From Megalopta genalis (lineage: Eukaryota; Arthropoda; Insecta; Hymenoptera; Halictidae), in assembly GCF_051020955.1 (NCBI RefSeq), contig NW_027476296.1:124001-188000 (forward strand): 64,000 bases of DNA, read 5' to 3'. A model generated the notes under the pieces. That model saw only the letters and a program-made list of their open reading frames with translations, had not been told where the DNA came from and made no database searches. Below are positions 53,009 to 64,000 of this stretch, piece by piece. How positions within the stretch are numbered: position 1 is the first letter of the stretch; each line of letters opens with the position of its first letter. Position numbers and translations under genes: made by a program.

Positions 53009-53279
53009 ATTTGAATCTAACTCATTTATTTCGCAGGCTGTTGAAGCTAAATCACGTATATCGCAAGTATATGAAGATAATCCAATTGTTTCGCATGGAT
53101 TCGAACATAAGCCTTCTACTTCGCATTGATTTGAAGCTAAATCATGTGTTTCGCATGGATTTGAATCTAACTCGTTTGTTTCGCATGCTGTTGAAGCTAA
53201 ATCGTGTATATCACAAGTATTTGAAGCTATATCATATGTTTCGCATGGATTCGAAGATAAGCCTCCTACTTCGCATTGA

Positions 53280-54112
53280 TTTGAAGTTAAATCATGTGTT
53301 TCGCATGGATTTGAAGCTAACTCGTTTTTTTCGCATGCAGTTGAAGCTAAATCATGTACATCACAAGTATTTGAAGCTAAACCATTTGTTTCGCATGGAT
53401 TCGAAGATAATCCATGTTCTTCGCATTCATTTGAAGCTAAATCATGTGTTTCGATGGATTTGAAGCTAACTCGTTTGTTTCGCATGCTGTTAAAGCTAAA
53501 TCATGTATATCACAAGTATGTGAAGATAAACCATTTGTTTCGCATGGATTCGAAGATAATCCATCTACTTCGCATTGTTTTGAAGCTAAATCATGTGTTT
53601 CGCATGGATTTGAAGCTAACTGGTTTGTTTCGCATGCTGTTGAATCTTAATCATGTATATCACAAGTATTTGAAGCTATATCATATGTTTCGCATGGATT
53701 CGAAAATCAGCCTTCTACTTCGCATTGATTAGATGCTAAATCATGTGTTTCGCATGGATTTGAATCTAACTCGTTTGTTTCGCATGCTGTTGAAGCTACA
53801 TCGTGTATATCACAAGTATTTGAAGCTATATCATATGTTTCGCATGGATTCGAAGATAAGCCTCCTACTTCGCATTGATTTGAAGCTGAATCCCGTGTTT
53901 CGCATGGATTTGAAGCTAACTCGTTTGTTTCGCATGCAGTTGAAGCTGAACCATGTATATCACAAGTATTTGAAACTATATCATATGTTTCGCATGGATT
54001 CGAAGGTAAGCCTTCCACTTCGCATTGATTAGATGCTAAATCATGTGTTTCGCATGAATTTGAAGCTAACTCGTTTGTTTCGCATGCTGTTGAAGCTAAA
54101 TCATGTATATCA
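53280..54112 (+). repeat. 1885-bp offset duplication, copy 2
   Basis: This is the partner of 51395-52228. It has lost one base in an A module near 53453 (TTTCGATGG against TTTCGATTGG). About 54137-54290 then matches 52700-52853 at 1437 bp, meaning roughly three units present after copy 1 are absent after copy 2. Confidence 0.84.
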
Positions 54113-54899
54113 CAAGTATTTGAAGCTGAACTATTCGTTTCGCATGGATTCGAAGATAAGCATTCCACTTCGCATTGATTTGAAGCTAAATCATGTGTCT
54201 CGCATGGATTTGAAGTTAACTCGTTTGTTTCAAATGCAGTTGAAGCTAAATCATGTACATCACAAGTATTTGAAGCTAAACCATTTGTCGCTTGCATTCG
54301 AAGATAATCCATCTACTTCGCATTAATTTGAAGCTAAATCATGTGTTTCGCTTGGATTTGATGATAACTCGTTTGTTTCGCATGCTGTTGAAGCTAAATC
54401 ATGTATATCACAAGTATTTGAAGCTAAACCATTTGTTTCGCATGGATTCGAAGATAAGCCTCCTACTTCGCATTGATTTGAAGCTAAATCATGTGTTTCG
54501 CATGGATTTGAAGCTAACTCGTTTGTTTCGCATGCAGTTGAAGCTGAATCATGTATATCACATTATTTGAAGCTATATCATATGTTTCGCATGGATTCGA
54601 AGATAAGCCTCCTACTTCGCATTGATTTGAAGCTAAATCATGTGTTTCGCATCGATTTGAAGCTAACTCGTTTGTTTCGCATGCAGTTGAAGCTGAACCA
54701 TGTATATCACAAGTATTTGAAGCTGTATCATATGTTTCGCATGGATTCGAAGGTAAGCCTTCCACTTCGCATTGATTTGAAGCTAAATCATGTGTTTCGC
54801 ATGGATTTGAAGTTAACTCGTTTGTTTCGCATGCAGTTGAAGCTAAATCATGTATATCACAAGTATTTGAAGCTATATCATTTGTTTCGCATTTATTCG

Positions 54900-56130
54900 A
54901 AGATAAGCCTTCTACTTCGCATTGATTTTAATCTAAATCATGTGTTTCGCATGGATTTGAAGCTAACTCGTTTGTTTCGCATGCAGTTGAAGCTGAATCA
55001 TGTATATCACGAGTATTTGAAGCTAAACCATTTGATTCCCATGGATTTGAAGCTAAGCTTTCTACTTAGCATTGATTTGAAGATAAATCATTTTTTTCGA
55101 TTGGACTTGAAGTTAACTCGTTTGCTTCGCATGCTGTTGAAGCTAAATCATGTATATCACAAGTATTTGAAGTTAAACAATTTGTTTCGCATGGTTTCGA
55201 AGATAATCCATATACTTCGCATTGATTTGAAGCTAAATCATGTGTTTCGTATGGATTTGAATCTAACTCGTTTGTTTCGCATGCTGTTGAAACTAAATCA
55301 TGTATATCACAAGTATTTGAAGCTATATCATTTGTTTCGCATGTATTCGAAGATGAGCCTTCTACTTCGCACTGATTTTAATCTAAATCATGTGTTTCGC
55401 ATGGATTTGAAGCTAACTCGTTTGTTTCGCATGCAGTTGAAGCTAAATCATGTATATCGCAAGTATTTGCAGCTAAACCATTTGTTTCGCATGGATTCGA
55501 AGATAACCCTCCTACTTGGCATTGATTTTAATCTAAATCATGTGTTTCGCATGGATTTGAAGCTAACTCGTTTGTTTCGCATGTAGTTGAAGCTAAATCA
55601 TGTATATAACAAGTATTTGAAGCTAAACCATTAGTTTCGCATGGATTCGAAGATCAGCCTTCTACTTCGCATTGATTTGATGCTAAATCATGTGTTTCGC
55701 ATGGATTTGATGCTAACTCGTTTGTTTCGCATGCTGTTGAAGCTAAATCATGTATATCACAAGTATTTGAAGTTAAACAATTTGTTTCGCATGGATTCGA
55801 AGATAACCCTTCTAATTCGCATTGATTTGGAGCTAAATCATGTGTTTCGCATGGATTTGAACCTAACTCGTTTGTTTCGCATGTTGTTGAAGCTAACTCA
55901 AGTGCATCACAAGTATTTGAAGCTAAACCATTTGCTTCGCATTGATTCGTAGATCAGCCTTCTACTTCGCATTGATTTGATGCTTAATCATGTGTTTCGC
56001 ATGGATTTGAAGCTAACTCGTTTGTTTCGCATGCAGTTGAAGCTATATCATGTACATCGCAAGTGTTTGAAGCTAAACCATTAGTTTCGCATGGATTCGA
56101 AGATCAGCCGTCTACTTCGCATTGATTTGA
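54900..56130 (+). repeat. Diverged island 2
   Basis: This stretch shares rare variants with 36126-37018: GTTAAACAATTTG near 55171 and 55771, AATCCATATACTTCG near 55206, and GATTTTAATCTAAATC near 54924, 55374 and 55524. It also has many private changes, such as TTTGATTCCCATGG near 55031, ACTTAGCATTG near 55063 and CATTGATTCGTAG near 55940. Stop-creating changes occur in both otherwise open frames. It may be an older, less homogenised part of the array. Confidence 0.7.
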
Positions 56131-56139
56131 TGCTAAATC

Positions 56140-57380
56140 ATGTGTTTCGCATGGATTTGAAGCTAACTCGTTTGTTTCGCATGCAGTTGAAGCTGAACCA
56201 TGTATATCACAAGTATTTGAAGCTAAACTATTCGTTTCGCATGGATTCGAAGGTAAGCCTTCCACTTCACATTGATTTGAAGCTAAATCATGTGTTTCGC
56301 ATGGATTTGAAGTTAACTCGTTTGTTTCGCATGCAGTTGAAGCTAAATCATGTATATCACAAGTATTTGCAGCTAAACCACTTGTTTCGCATGGATTCGA
56401 AGATAACCCTTCTACTTCGCATTGATTTCAAGTTAAATCATGTGTTTCGCATGCATTTGAATCTAACTCGTTTATTTCGTATGCTGTTGAAACTAAATCA
56501 TGTATATCACAAGTATATGAAGCTAATCCATTTGTTTCGCATGTACTCGAAGATAAGCCATCTACTTCGCATTGATTAGATGCTAAATCATGTGTTTCGC
56601 ATGGATTTGAAGCTAACTCGTTTTTTTCGCATGCAGTTGAAGCTAAATCATGTACATCAGAAGTATTTGAAGCTAAACCATTTGTTTCGCATGGATTCGA
56701 AGATAATCCATGTTCTTCGCATTCATTTGAAGCTAAATCATGTGTGTCGATTGGATTTGAAGATAACTCGTTTGTTTCGCATGCTGTTAAAGCTGAATCA
56801 TGTATATCACAAGTATTTGAAGATAAACCATTTGTTTCGCATGGATTCGAAGATAATCCAGCTACTTCGCATTGATTTGAAGCTAAATCATGTGTTTCGC
56901 ATGGATTTGAAGCTAACTCGTTTGTTTCGCATGCTGTTGAATCTAAATCATGTATATCACAAGTATTTGAAGCTATATCATATGTTTCGCATGGATTCGA
57001 AGATAACCCTTCTAATTCGCATTGATTTGAAGCTAAATCATGTGTTTCGCATGGATTTGAAGCTACACACGTTTTTTTCGCATGCAGTTGAAGCTAAATC
57101 ATGTACATCACAAGTATTTGAAGCTAAACCATTTGTCGCATGCATTCGAAGATAATCCATCTACTTCGCATTAATTTGAAGCAAAATCATGTGTTTCGCT
57201 TGGATTTGATGATAACTCGTTTGTTTCGCATGCTGTTGAAGCTAAATCATGTATATCACAAGTATTTGAAGCTAAACCATTTGTTTCGCATGGATTCGAA
57301 GATAAGTCTCCTACTTCGCATTGATTTGAAGCTAAATCATGTGTTTCGCATGGATTTGAAGCTAACTCGTTTGTTTCGCA
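56140..57380 (+). repeat. Copy of 6262-7502 (49,878-bp offset)
   Basis: About 1.24 kb match a segment almost 50 kb upstream, keeping the CATCAGAAG, GTGTGTCGATTGG, ACACACG (57062 here, 7184 there) and J (57135, 7257) markers in the same order and spacing. The copies part at a B/C boundary. It is the longest-range match I could place. Confidence 0.82.
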
Positions 57381-58522
57381 TGCTGTTGAAGCTAAATCAT
57401 GTATATCGCAAGTATATGAAGCTAATCCAATTGTTTCGCATGGATTCGAACATAAGCCTTCTACTTCGCATTGATTTGAAGTTAAATCATGTGTTTCGCA
57501 TGGATTTGAATCTAACTCGTTTATTTCGCATGCTGTTGAAGCTAAATCATGTATATCGCAAGTATATGAAGCTAATCCAATTGTTTCGCATGGATTCGAA
57601 CATAAGCCTTCTACTTCGCATTGATTTGAAGCTAAATCATGTGTTTCGCATGGATTTTAAGCTAACTCGTTTGTTTCGCATGCAGTTGAAGCTGAACCAT
57701 GTATATCACAAGTATTTGAAGCTAAACTATTCGTTTCGCATGGATTCGAAGGTAAGCCTTCCACTTCACATTGATTTGAAGCTAAATCATGTGTTTCGCA
57801 TGGGTTTGAAGTTAAGTCGTTTGTTTCGCATGCTGTTGAAGCTAAATCATGTATATCGCAAGTATATGAAGCTAATCCAATTGTTTCGCATGGATTCGAA
57901 CATAAGCCTTCTACTTCGCATTGATTTGAAGCTAAATCATGTGTTTCGCATGGATTTGAATCTAACTCGTTTTTTTCGCATGCTGTTGAAGCTAAATCAT
58001 GTATATCACAAGTATTTGAAGCTAAACCATTTGTTTCGCATGGATTCGAAGATAAGCCTCCTACTTCGCATTGATTTGAAGCTAAATCATGTGTTTCGCA
58101 TGGATTTGAAGCTAACTCGTTTGTTTCGCATGCAGTTGAAGCTGAACCATGTATATCACAAGTATTTGAAGCTAAACTATTCGTTTCGCATGGATTCGAA
58201 GGTAAGCCTTCCACTTCACATTGATTTGAAGCTAAATCATGTGTTTCGCATGGGTTTGAAGTTAAGTCGTTTGTTTCGCATGCAGTTGAAGCTAAATCAT
58301 GTATATCACAAGTATTTGCAGCTAAACCATTCGTTTCGCATGGATTCGAAGATAACCCTTCTACTTCGCATTGATTTGAAGCTAAATCATGTGTTTCGCA
58401 TGGATTTGAGTCTAACTCGTTTGTTTCGCATGCTGTTGAAGCTAAATCAAGTGTATCACAAGTATTTGAAGCCAAATCATTTGCTTCGCATGGATTCGAA
58501 AATCAGCCTTCTACTTCGCATT

Positions 58523-59352
58523 GATTAGATGCTAAATCATGTGTTTCGCATGGATTTGAAGCTAACTCGTTTTTTTCGCATGCAGTTGAAGCTAAGTCAT
58601 GTACATCACAAGTATTTGAAGCTAAACCATTTTTTTCGCATGGACTCGAAGATAGTGCATCTACTTCGCATTGATTTGAAGATAAATCATGTGTTTCGCA
58701 TGGATTTGAATCCAACTCGTTTGTTTCGCATACTGTTGGAACTAAATCATGTATATCACAAGTATTTGAAGATAAACCATTTGTTTCGCATTTATTCGAA
58801 GATAACCCTTCTACTTCGCATTGATTTGAAGCTAAATCATGTGTTTCGCATGGATGTGGATCTAACTCGTTTATTTCGCATGCTGTTGAAGCTAAATCAT
58901 GTGTATCACAAGTATATGAATCTAATCCATTTGTTTCGCATGGATTCGAAGATAAGCCTTCCACTTCGCATTGATTTGAAGCTAAATCATGTGTTTCGCA
59001 TGGATTTGAAGCTAACTCGCTTGTTTCGCATGCAGTTGAAGCTGAACCATGTATTTCACAAGTATTTGAAGCTATATCATATGTTTCGCATGGATTCGAA
59101 GGTAAGCCTTCCACTTCGCATTGATTTGAAGCTAAATCATGTGTTTCGCATGGATTTGAAGTTAACTCGTTTGTTTCGCATGCAGTTGAAGCTAAATCAT
59201 GTATATCACAAGTATTTGCAGTTAAACCATTTGTTTCGCATGGATTCGAAGATAACCCTTCTACTTCGCATTGATTTGAAGCTAAATCATGTGTTACGCA
59301 TGGATTTGGATCTAACTCGTTTATTTCGCATGCTGTTGAAGCTAAATCATGT
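58523..59352 (+). repeat. 2551-bp offset duplication, copy 1
   Basis: This segment matches 61074-61903. Shared private variants are CCATTTTTTTCGC and CATGGATGTGGATC. One difference is GTTAAACC near 59221 against GCTAAACC. The period is 17 units plus one base, the extra base being an eight-T run near 60523. The region just before (57960-58522) also repeats at 60511-61073. Confidence 0.88.
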
Positions 59353-61073
59353 GTAACACAAGTATATGAATCTAATCGATTTGTTTCGCATGGATTCGAA
59401 GATAAGCCTTCCACTTCTCATTGATTTGAAGCTAAATCATGTGTTTCGCATGGATTTGAAGCTAACTCGTTTGTTTCGCATGCAGTTGAAGCTGAACCAT
59501 GTATATCACAAGTATTTGAAGCTAAACTATTCGTTTCGCATGGATTCGAAGGTAAGCCTTCCACTTCGCATTGATTTGAAGCTAAATCATGTGTTTCGCA
59601 TGGATTTGAAGTTAACTCGTTTGTTTCGCATGCAGTTGAAGCTAAATCATGTATATCACAAGCATTTGCAGCTAAACCATTTGTTTCGCATGGATTCGAA
59701 GATAACCCTTCTACTTCGCATTGATTTGAAGTTAAATCATGTGTTTCGCATGGATTTGAATCTAACTCGTTTATTTCGCATGCTGTTGAAGCTAAATCAT
59801 GTATATCGCAAGTATATGAAGCTAATCCAATTGTTTCGCATGGATTCGAACATAATCCTTCTACTTCGCATTGATTTGAAGCTAAATCATGTGTTTCGCA
59901 TGGATTTGAATCTAACTCGTTTGTTTCGCATGCTGTTGAAGCTAAATCATGTGTATCACAAGTATATGAATCTAATCCATTTGTTTCGCATGGATTCGAA
60001 GATAAGCCTTCCACTTCGCATTGATTTGCAGCTAAATCATGTGTTTCGCATGGATTTGAAGTTAACTCGTTTGTTTCGCATGCAGTTGAAGCTAAATCAT
60101 GTATATCACAAGTATTTGCAGCTAAACCATTTGTTTCGCATGGATTCGAAGATAGCCCTTCTACTTCGCATTGATTTCAAGTTAAATCATGTGTTTCGCA
60201 TGGATTTGAAGCTAACTCGTTTGTTTCGTATGCTGTTGAAGCTAAATCATGTATATCGCAAGTATATGAAGCTAATCCAATTGTTTCGCATGGATTCGAA
60301 CATAAGCCTTCTACTTCGCATTGATTTGAAGTTAAATCATGTGTTTCGCATGGATTTGAATCTAACTCGTTTATTTCGCATGCTGTTGAAGCTAAATCAT
60401 GTATATCGCAAGTATATGAAGCTAATCCAATTGTTTCGCATGGATTCGAACATAAGCCTTCAACTTCGCATTGATTTGAAGCTAAATCATGTGTTTCGCA
60501 TGGATTTGAATCTAACTCGTTTTTTTTCGCATGCTGTTGAAGCTAAATCATGTATATCACAAGTATTTGAAGCTAAACCATTTGTTTCGCATGGATTCGA
60601 AGATAAGCCTCCTACTTCGCATTGATTTGAAGCTAAATCATGTGTTTCGCATGGATTTGAAGCTAACTCGTTTGTTTCGCATGCAGTTGAAGCTGAACCA
60701 TGTATATCACAAGTATTTGAAGCTAAACTATTCGTTTCGCATGGATTCGAAGGTAAGCCTTCCACTTCACATTGATTTGAAGCTAAATCATGTGTTTCGC
60801 ATGGGTTTGAAGTTAAGTCGTTTGTTTCGCATGCAGTTGAAGCTAAATCATGTATATCACAAGTATTTGCAGCTAAACCATTCGTTTCGCATGGATTCGA
60901 AGATAACCCTTCTACTTCGCATTGATTTGAAGCTAAATCATGTGTTTCGCATGGATTTGAGTCTAACTCGTTTGTTTCGCATGCTGTTGAAGCTAAATCA
61001 AGTGTATCACAAGTATTTGAAGCCAAATCATTTGCTTCGCATGGATTCGAAAATCAGCCTTCTACTTCGCATT

Positions 61074-61903
61074 GATTAGATGCTAAATCATGTGTTTCGC
61101 ATGGATTTGAAGCTAACTCGTTTTTTTCGCATGCAGTTGAAGCTAAGTCATGTACATCACAAGTATTTGAAGCTAAACCATTTTTTTCGCATGGACTCGA
61201 AGATAGTGCATCTACTTCGCATTGATTTGAAGATAAATCATGTGTTTCGCATGGATTTGAATCCAACTCGTTTGTTTCGCATACTGTTGGAACTAAATCA
61301 TGTATATCACAAGTATTTGAAGATAAACCATTTGTTTCGCATTTATTCGAAGATAACCCTTCTACTTCGCATTGATTTGAAGCTAAATCATGTGTTTCGC
61401 ATGGATGTGGATCTAACTCGTTTATTTCGCATGCTGTTGAAGCTAAATCATGTGTATCACAAGTATATGAATCTAATCCATTTGTTTCGCATGGATTCGA
61501 AGATAAGCCTTCCACTTCGCATTGATTTGAAGCTAAATCATGTGTTTCGCATGGATTTGAAGCTAACTCGCTTGTTTCGCATGCAGTTGAAGCTGAACCA
61601 TGTATTTCACAAGTATTTGAAGCTATATCATATGTTTCGCATGGATTCGAAGGTAAGCCTTCCACTTCGCATTGATTTGAAGCTAAATCATGTGTTTCGC
61701 ATGGATTTGAAGTTAACTCGTTTGTTTCGCATGCAGTTGAAGCTAAATCATGTATATCACAAGTATTTGCAGCTAAACCATTTGTTTCGCATGGATTCGA
61801 AGATAACCCTTCTACTTCGCATTGATTTGAAGCTAAATCATGTGTTACGCATGGATTTGGATCTAACTCGTTTATTTCGCATGCTGTTGAAGCTAAATCA
61901 TGT
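61074..61903 (+). repeat. 2551-bp offset duplication, copy 2
   Basis: This is the partner of 58523-59352. It ends inside a C module, where the first copy has TGTAACAC and this one switches to GTACATCAC and a J haplotype near 61934. The switch falls within a module, as expected for homologous exchange between similar units. Confidence 0.88.
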
Positions 61904-62029
61904 ACATCACAAGTATTTGAAGCTAAACCATTTGTCGCATGCATTCGAAGATAATCCATCTACTTCGCATTAATTTGAAGCTAAATCATGTGTTTCGCTT
62001 GGATTTGAAGCTAACTCGTTTGTTTCGCA

Positions 62030-63440
62030 CGCAGTTGAAGCTAAATCATGTATATCACAAGTATTTGCAGCTAAACCATTTGTTTCGCATGGATTCGAAG
62101 ATAGCCCTTCTACTTCGCATTGATTTCAAGTTAAATCATGTGTTTCGCATGCATTTGAATCTAACTCGTTTATTTCGTATGGTGTTGAAGCTAAATCATG
62201 TATATCACAAGTATATGAAGCTAATCCATTTGTTCCGCATGTATTCGAAGATAAGCCATCTAGTTCGCATTGATTTGAAGCTAAATCATGTGTTTCGCAT
62301 GGATTTGAATCTAACTCGTTTGTTTCGCATGCTGTTGAAGCTAAATCATGTACATCACAAGTATTTGAAGCTAAACCATTTGTCGCATGCATTCGAAGAT
62401 AATCCATCTACTTCGCATTAATTTGAAGCTAAATCATGTGTTTCGCTTGGATTTGAAGATAACTCGTTTGTTTCGCATGCTGTTGAAGCTAAATCATGTA
62501 TATCACAAGTATTTGAAGCTAAACCATTTGTTTCGCATGGATTCGAAGATAAGCCTCCTACTTCGCATTGATTTGAAGCTAAATCATGTGTTTCGCATGG
62601 ATTTGAAGCTAACTCGTTTGTTTTGCACGCAGCTGAAGATGAACCATGTATATCACAAGTATTTGAAGCTAAACTATTCGTTTCGCATGGATTCGAAGGT
62701 AAGCCTTCCACTTCACATTGATTTGAAGCTAAATCATGTGTTTCGCATGGATTTGAAGTTAACTCGTTTGTTTCGCATGCAGTTGAAACTAAATCATGTA
62801 TATCACAAGTATTTGCAGCTAAACCATTTGTTTCGCATGGATTCGAAGATAACCCTTCCACTTCGCATTGATTTGATGTTAAATCATGTGTTTCGCATGG
62901 ATTTGAATCTAACTCGTTTATTTCGCATGCTGTTGAAGCTCAATCATGTATATCGCAAGTATATGAAGCTAATCCAATTGTTTCGCATGGATTCGAACAT
63001 AAGCCTTCTACTTCGCATTGATTTGAAGCTAAATCATGTGTTTCGCATGGATTTGAATCTAACTCGTTTGTTTCGCATGTTGTTGAAGCTAAATCGTGTA
63101 TATCACAAGTATTTGAAGCTATATCATATGTTTCGAATGGATTCGAAGATAAGCCTCCTACTTCGCATTGATTTGAAGTTAAATCATGTGTTTCGCATGG
63201 ATTTGAAGCTAACTCGCTTGTTTCGCATGCAGTTGAAGCTGAACCATGTATTTCACAAGTATTTGAAGCTATATCATATGTTTCGCATGGATTCGAAGGT
63301 AAGCCTTCCACTTCGCATTGATTTGAAGCTAAATCATGTGTTTCGCATGGATTTGAAGTTAACTCGTTTGTTTCGCATGCAGTTGAAGCTAAATCATGTA
63401 TATCACAAGTATTTGCAGCTAAACCATTTGTTTCGCATGG
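62030..63440 (+). repeat. Copy of about 17095-18505 (44,935-bp offset)
   Basis: J near 62382 corresponds to 17446, and the following nine or so units agree in variant order, including AACTCGCTTG and TTTCGAATGG. This copy has private changes such as TTTTGCACGCAGCTGAAG near 62622. The last part of the window then returns to a GATTAGATGC boundary at 63770 and runs out in mid-unit. Confidence 0.78.
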
Positions 63441-64000
63441 ATTCGAAGATAACCCTCCTACTTCGCATTGATTTGAAGTTAAATCATGTGTTTCGCATGG
63501 ATTTGAAGCTAACTCGCTTGTTTCGCATGCAGTTGAAGCTGAACCATGTATTTCACAAGTATTTGAAGCTATATCATATGTTTCGCATGGATTCGAAGAT
63601 AAGCCATCTACTTCGCATTGATTTGAAGCTAAATCATGTGTTTCGCATGGATTTGTATCTAACTCGTTTGTTTCGCATGCTGTTGAAGCTAAATCAAGTG
63701 TATCACAAGTATTTGAAGCCAAACCATTTGCTTCGCATGGATTCGAAAATCAGCCTTCTATTTCGCATTGATTAGATGCTAAATCATGTGTTTCGCATGG
63801 ATTTGAAGCTAACTCGTTTTTTTCGCATGCAGTTGAAGCTAAATCATGTACATCACAAGTATTTGAAGCTAAACCATTTGTTTCGCATGGATTCGAAGAT
63901 AATCCATGTTCGTCGCATTGATTTGAAGCTAAATCATGTGTTTCGCATCGATTTGAAGCTATCTCGTTTGTTTCGCATGCTGTTGAATCTAAATCATGTA

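Larger units (their letters stand above)
1..64000. repeat. Satellite-type tandem array, 30-bp module in 150-bp units
   Basis: Every stretch read belongs to the same 30-bp module family. Most modules share a GAAGCTAA-like core and a TTCGCATG-like end. Five module types recur in fixed order A-B-C-D-E, giving a 150-bp unit. From the A start at 101 to the A start at 63770 the length equals 425 units of 150 bp minus 81 bp. That deficit is matched exactly by the small indels I catalogued: 32 of -2, 18 of +1, 5 of -1, one +30 and one -60. The array enters and leaves the window in mid-unit, so its true length exceeds 64 kb. No gene, RNA gene, transposon or unique spacer interrupts it. The eukaryotic satellite assignment is inference from architecture. 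No known satellite family was recognised. Confidence 0.97.

Noticed and set aside
101..62440. J haplotype as a mobile element insertion
   Set aside because: It adds no sequence (it is a two-base loss with linked substitutions), has no terminal repeats or target duplication, and sits in the normal module order.
1..64000. Pentapeptide-repeat protein on the - strand
   Set aside because: Leu and Cys alternate every five residues in the - frame, but the neighbouring positions do not follow the A(D/N)LXX pattern. The frame is broken by many stops and frameshifts.
1..64000. CRISPR array
   Set aside because: The repeat length (30 bp) is suggestive, but there are no unique spacers. Adjacent modules are all related to each other, and no cas genes are present.
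1..64000. CENP-B box in the modules
   Set aside because: TTTCG or CTTCG followed by four bases recurs, and the J-linked form CTTCGCATTA even has the following A. The CGGG part of the box is absent in every form I inspected.
1..64000. Telomeric or simple microsatellite repeat
   Set aside because: The module is 30 bp and complex. No TTAGGG-like or 2-6 bp unit repeats occur beyond T runs of up to eight.
1..64000. tRNA, rRNA or other RNA genes
   Set aside because: No cloverleaf, A/B box pair or rRNA-like sequence was seen, and every base stretch is explained by the five modules.

Overview
The whole 64,000-base window is one uninterrupted, head-to-tail tandem-repeat (satellite-type) array. The basic module is 30 bp. 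Five diverged 30-bp modules (called A-B-C-D-E here) form a 150-bp unit, and groups of 150-bp units form larger higher-order repeats (HORs). The array runs off both ends: base 1 lies inside a B module and base 64,000 inside a C module. By hand count there are 425 150-bp units between the A-module starts at 101 and 63770. I found no unique sequence, transposon, RNA gene, CRISPR array, promoter, or gene I would annotate. The content (about 37% GC in the reference unit, nested HORs, near-perfect local duplications) fits eukaryotic satellite DNA, probably heterochromatic and probably from a long-read assembly. I cannot name the organism.

Layout. 0.1-10.1 kb: a roughly 1.8-2.4 kb block repeated with offsets of 4647, 3149 and 3597 bp. 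10.0-10.6 kb: a perfect 300-bp duplication. 10.6-15.5 kb: a 1948-bp HOR. 15.8-20.3 kb: short HORs of 300, 748 and 1350 bp. 20.9-25.7 kb: a 2401-bp HOR dimer. 28.0-28.9 kb: a perfect 450-bp duplication. 29.8-42 kb: 1800-, 4498- and 7198-bp HORs. 43.9-50.7 kb: the most deeply nested block, with periods of 298, 896, 2243 and 5234 bp. 51.4-54.1 kb: an 1885-bp duplication containing a 60-bp loss. 54.9-56.1 kb (and 36.1-37.0 kb): islands of a more diverged subfamily. 56.1-63.8 kb: copies of segments first seen near 6-7.5 kb and 17-18.5 kb, plus a 2551-bp duplication.

Coding status. Long open frames exist on both strands (up to 762 codons on + and 634 on -), because the module (30 bp) and unit (150 bp) are multiples of three and the consensus lacks stops in two frames. 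They are not supported as genes. Recurrent variants put stops in each frame, and almost all indels (-2, +1, -1) break frame. The sites I checked vary at all codon positions. There is no non-repeat start, end, or flanking domain.

The genes therefore do not 'work together' here. The biology is that of array evolution: duplication by units and multi-unit blocks, spread of linked variant haplotypes, and possibly nucleosome-scale phasing.
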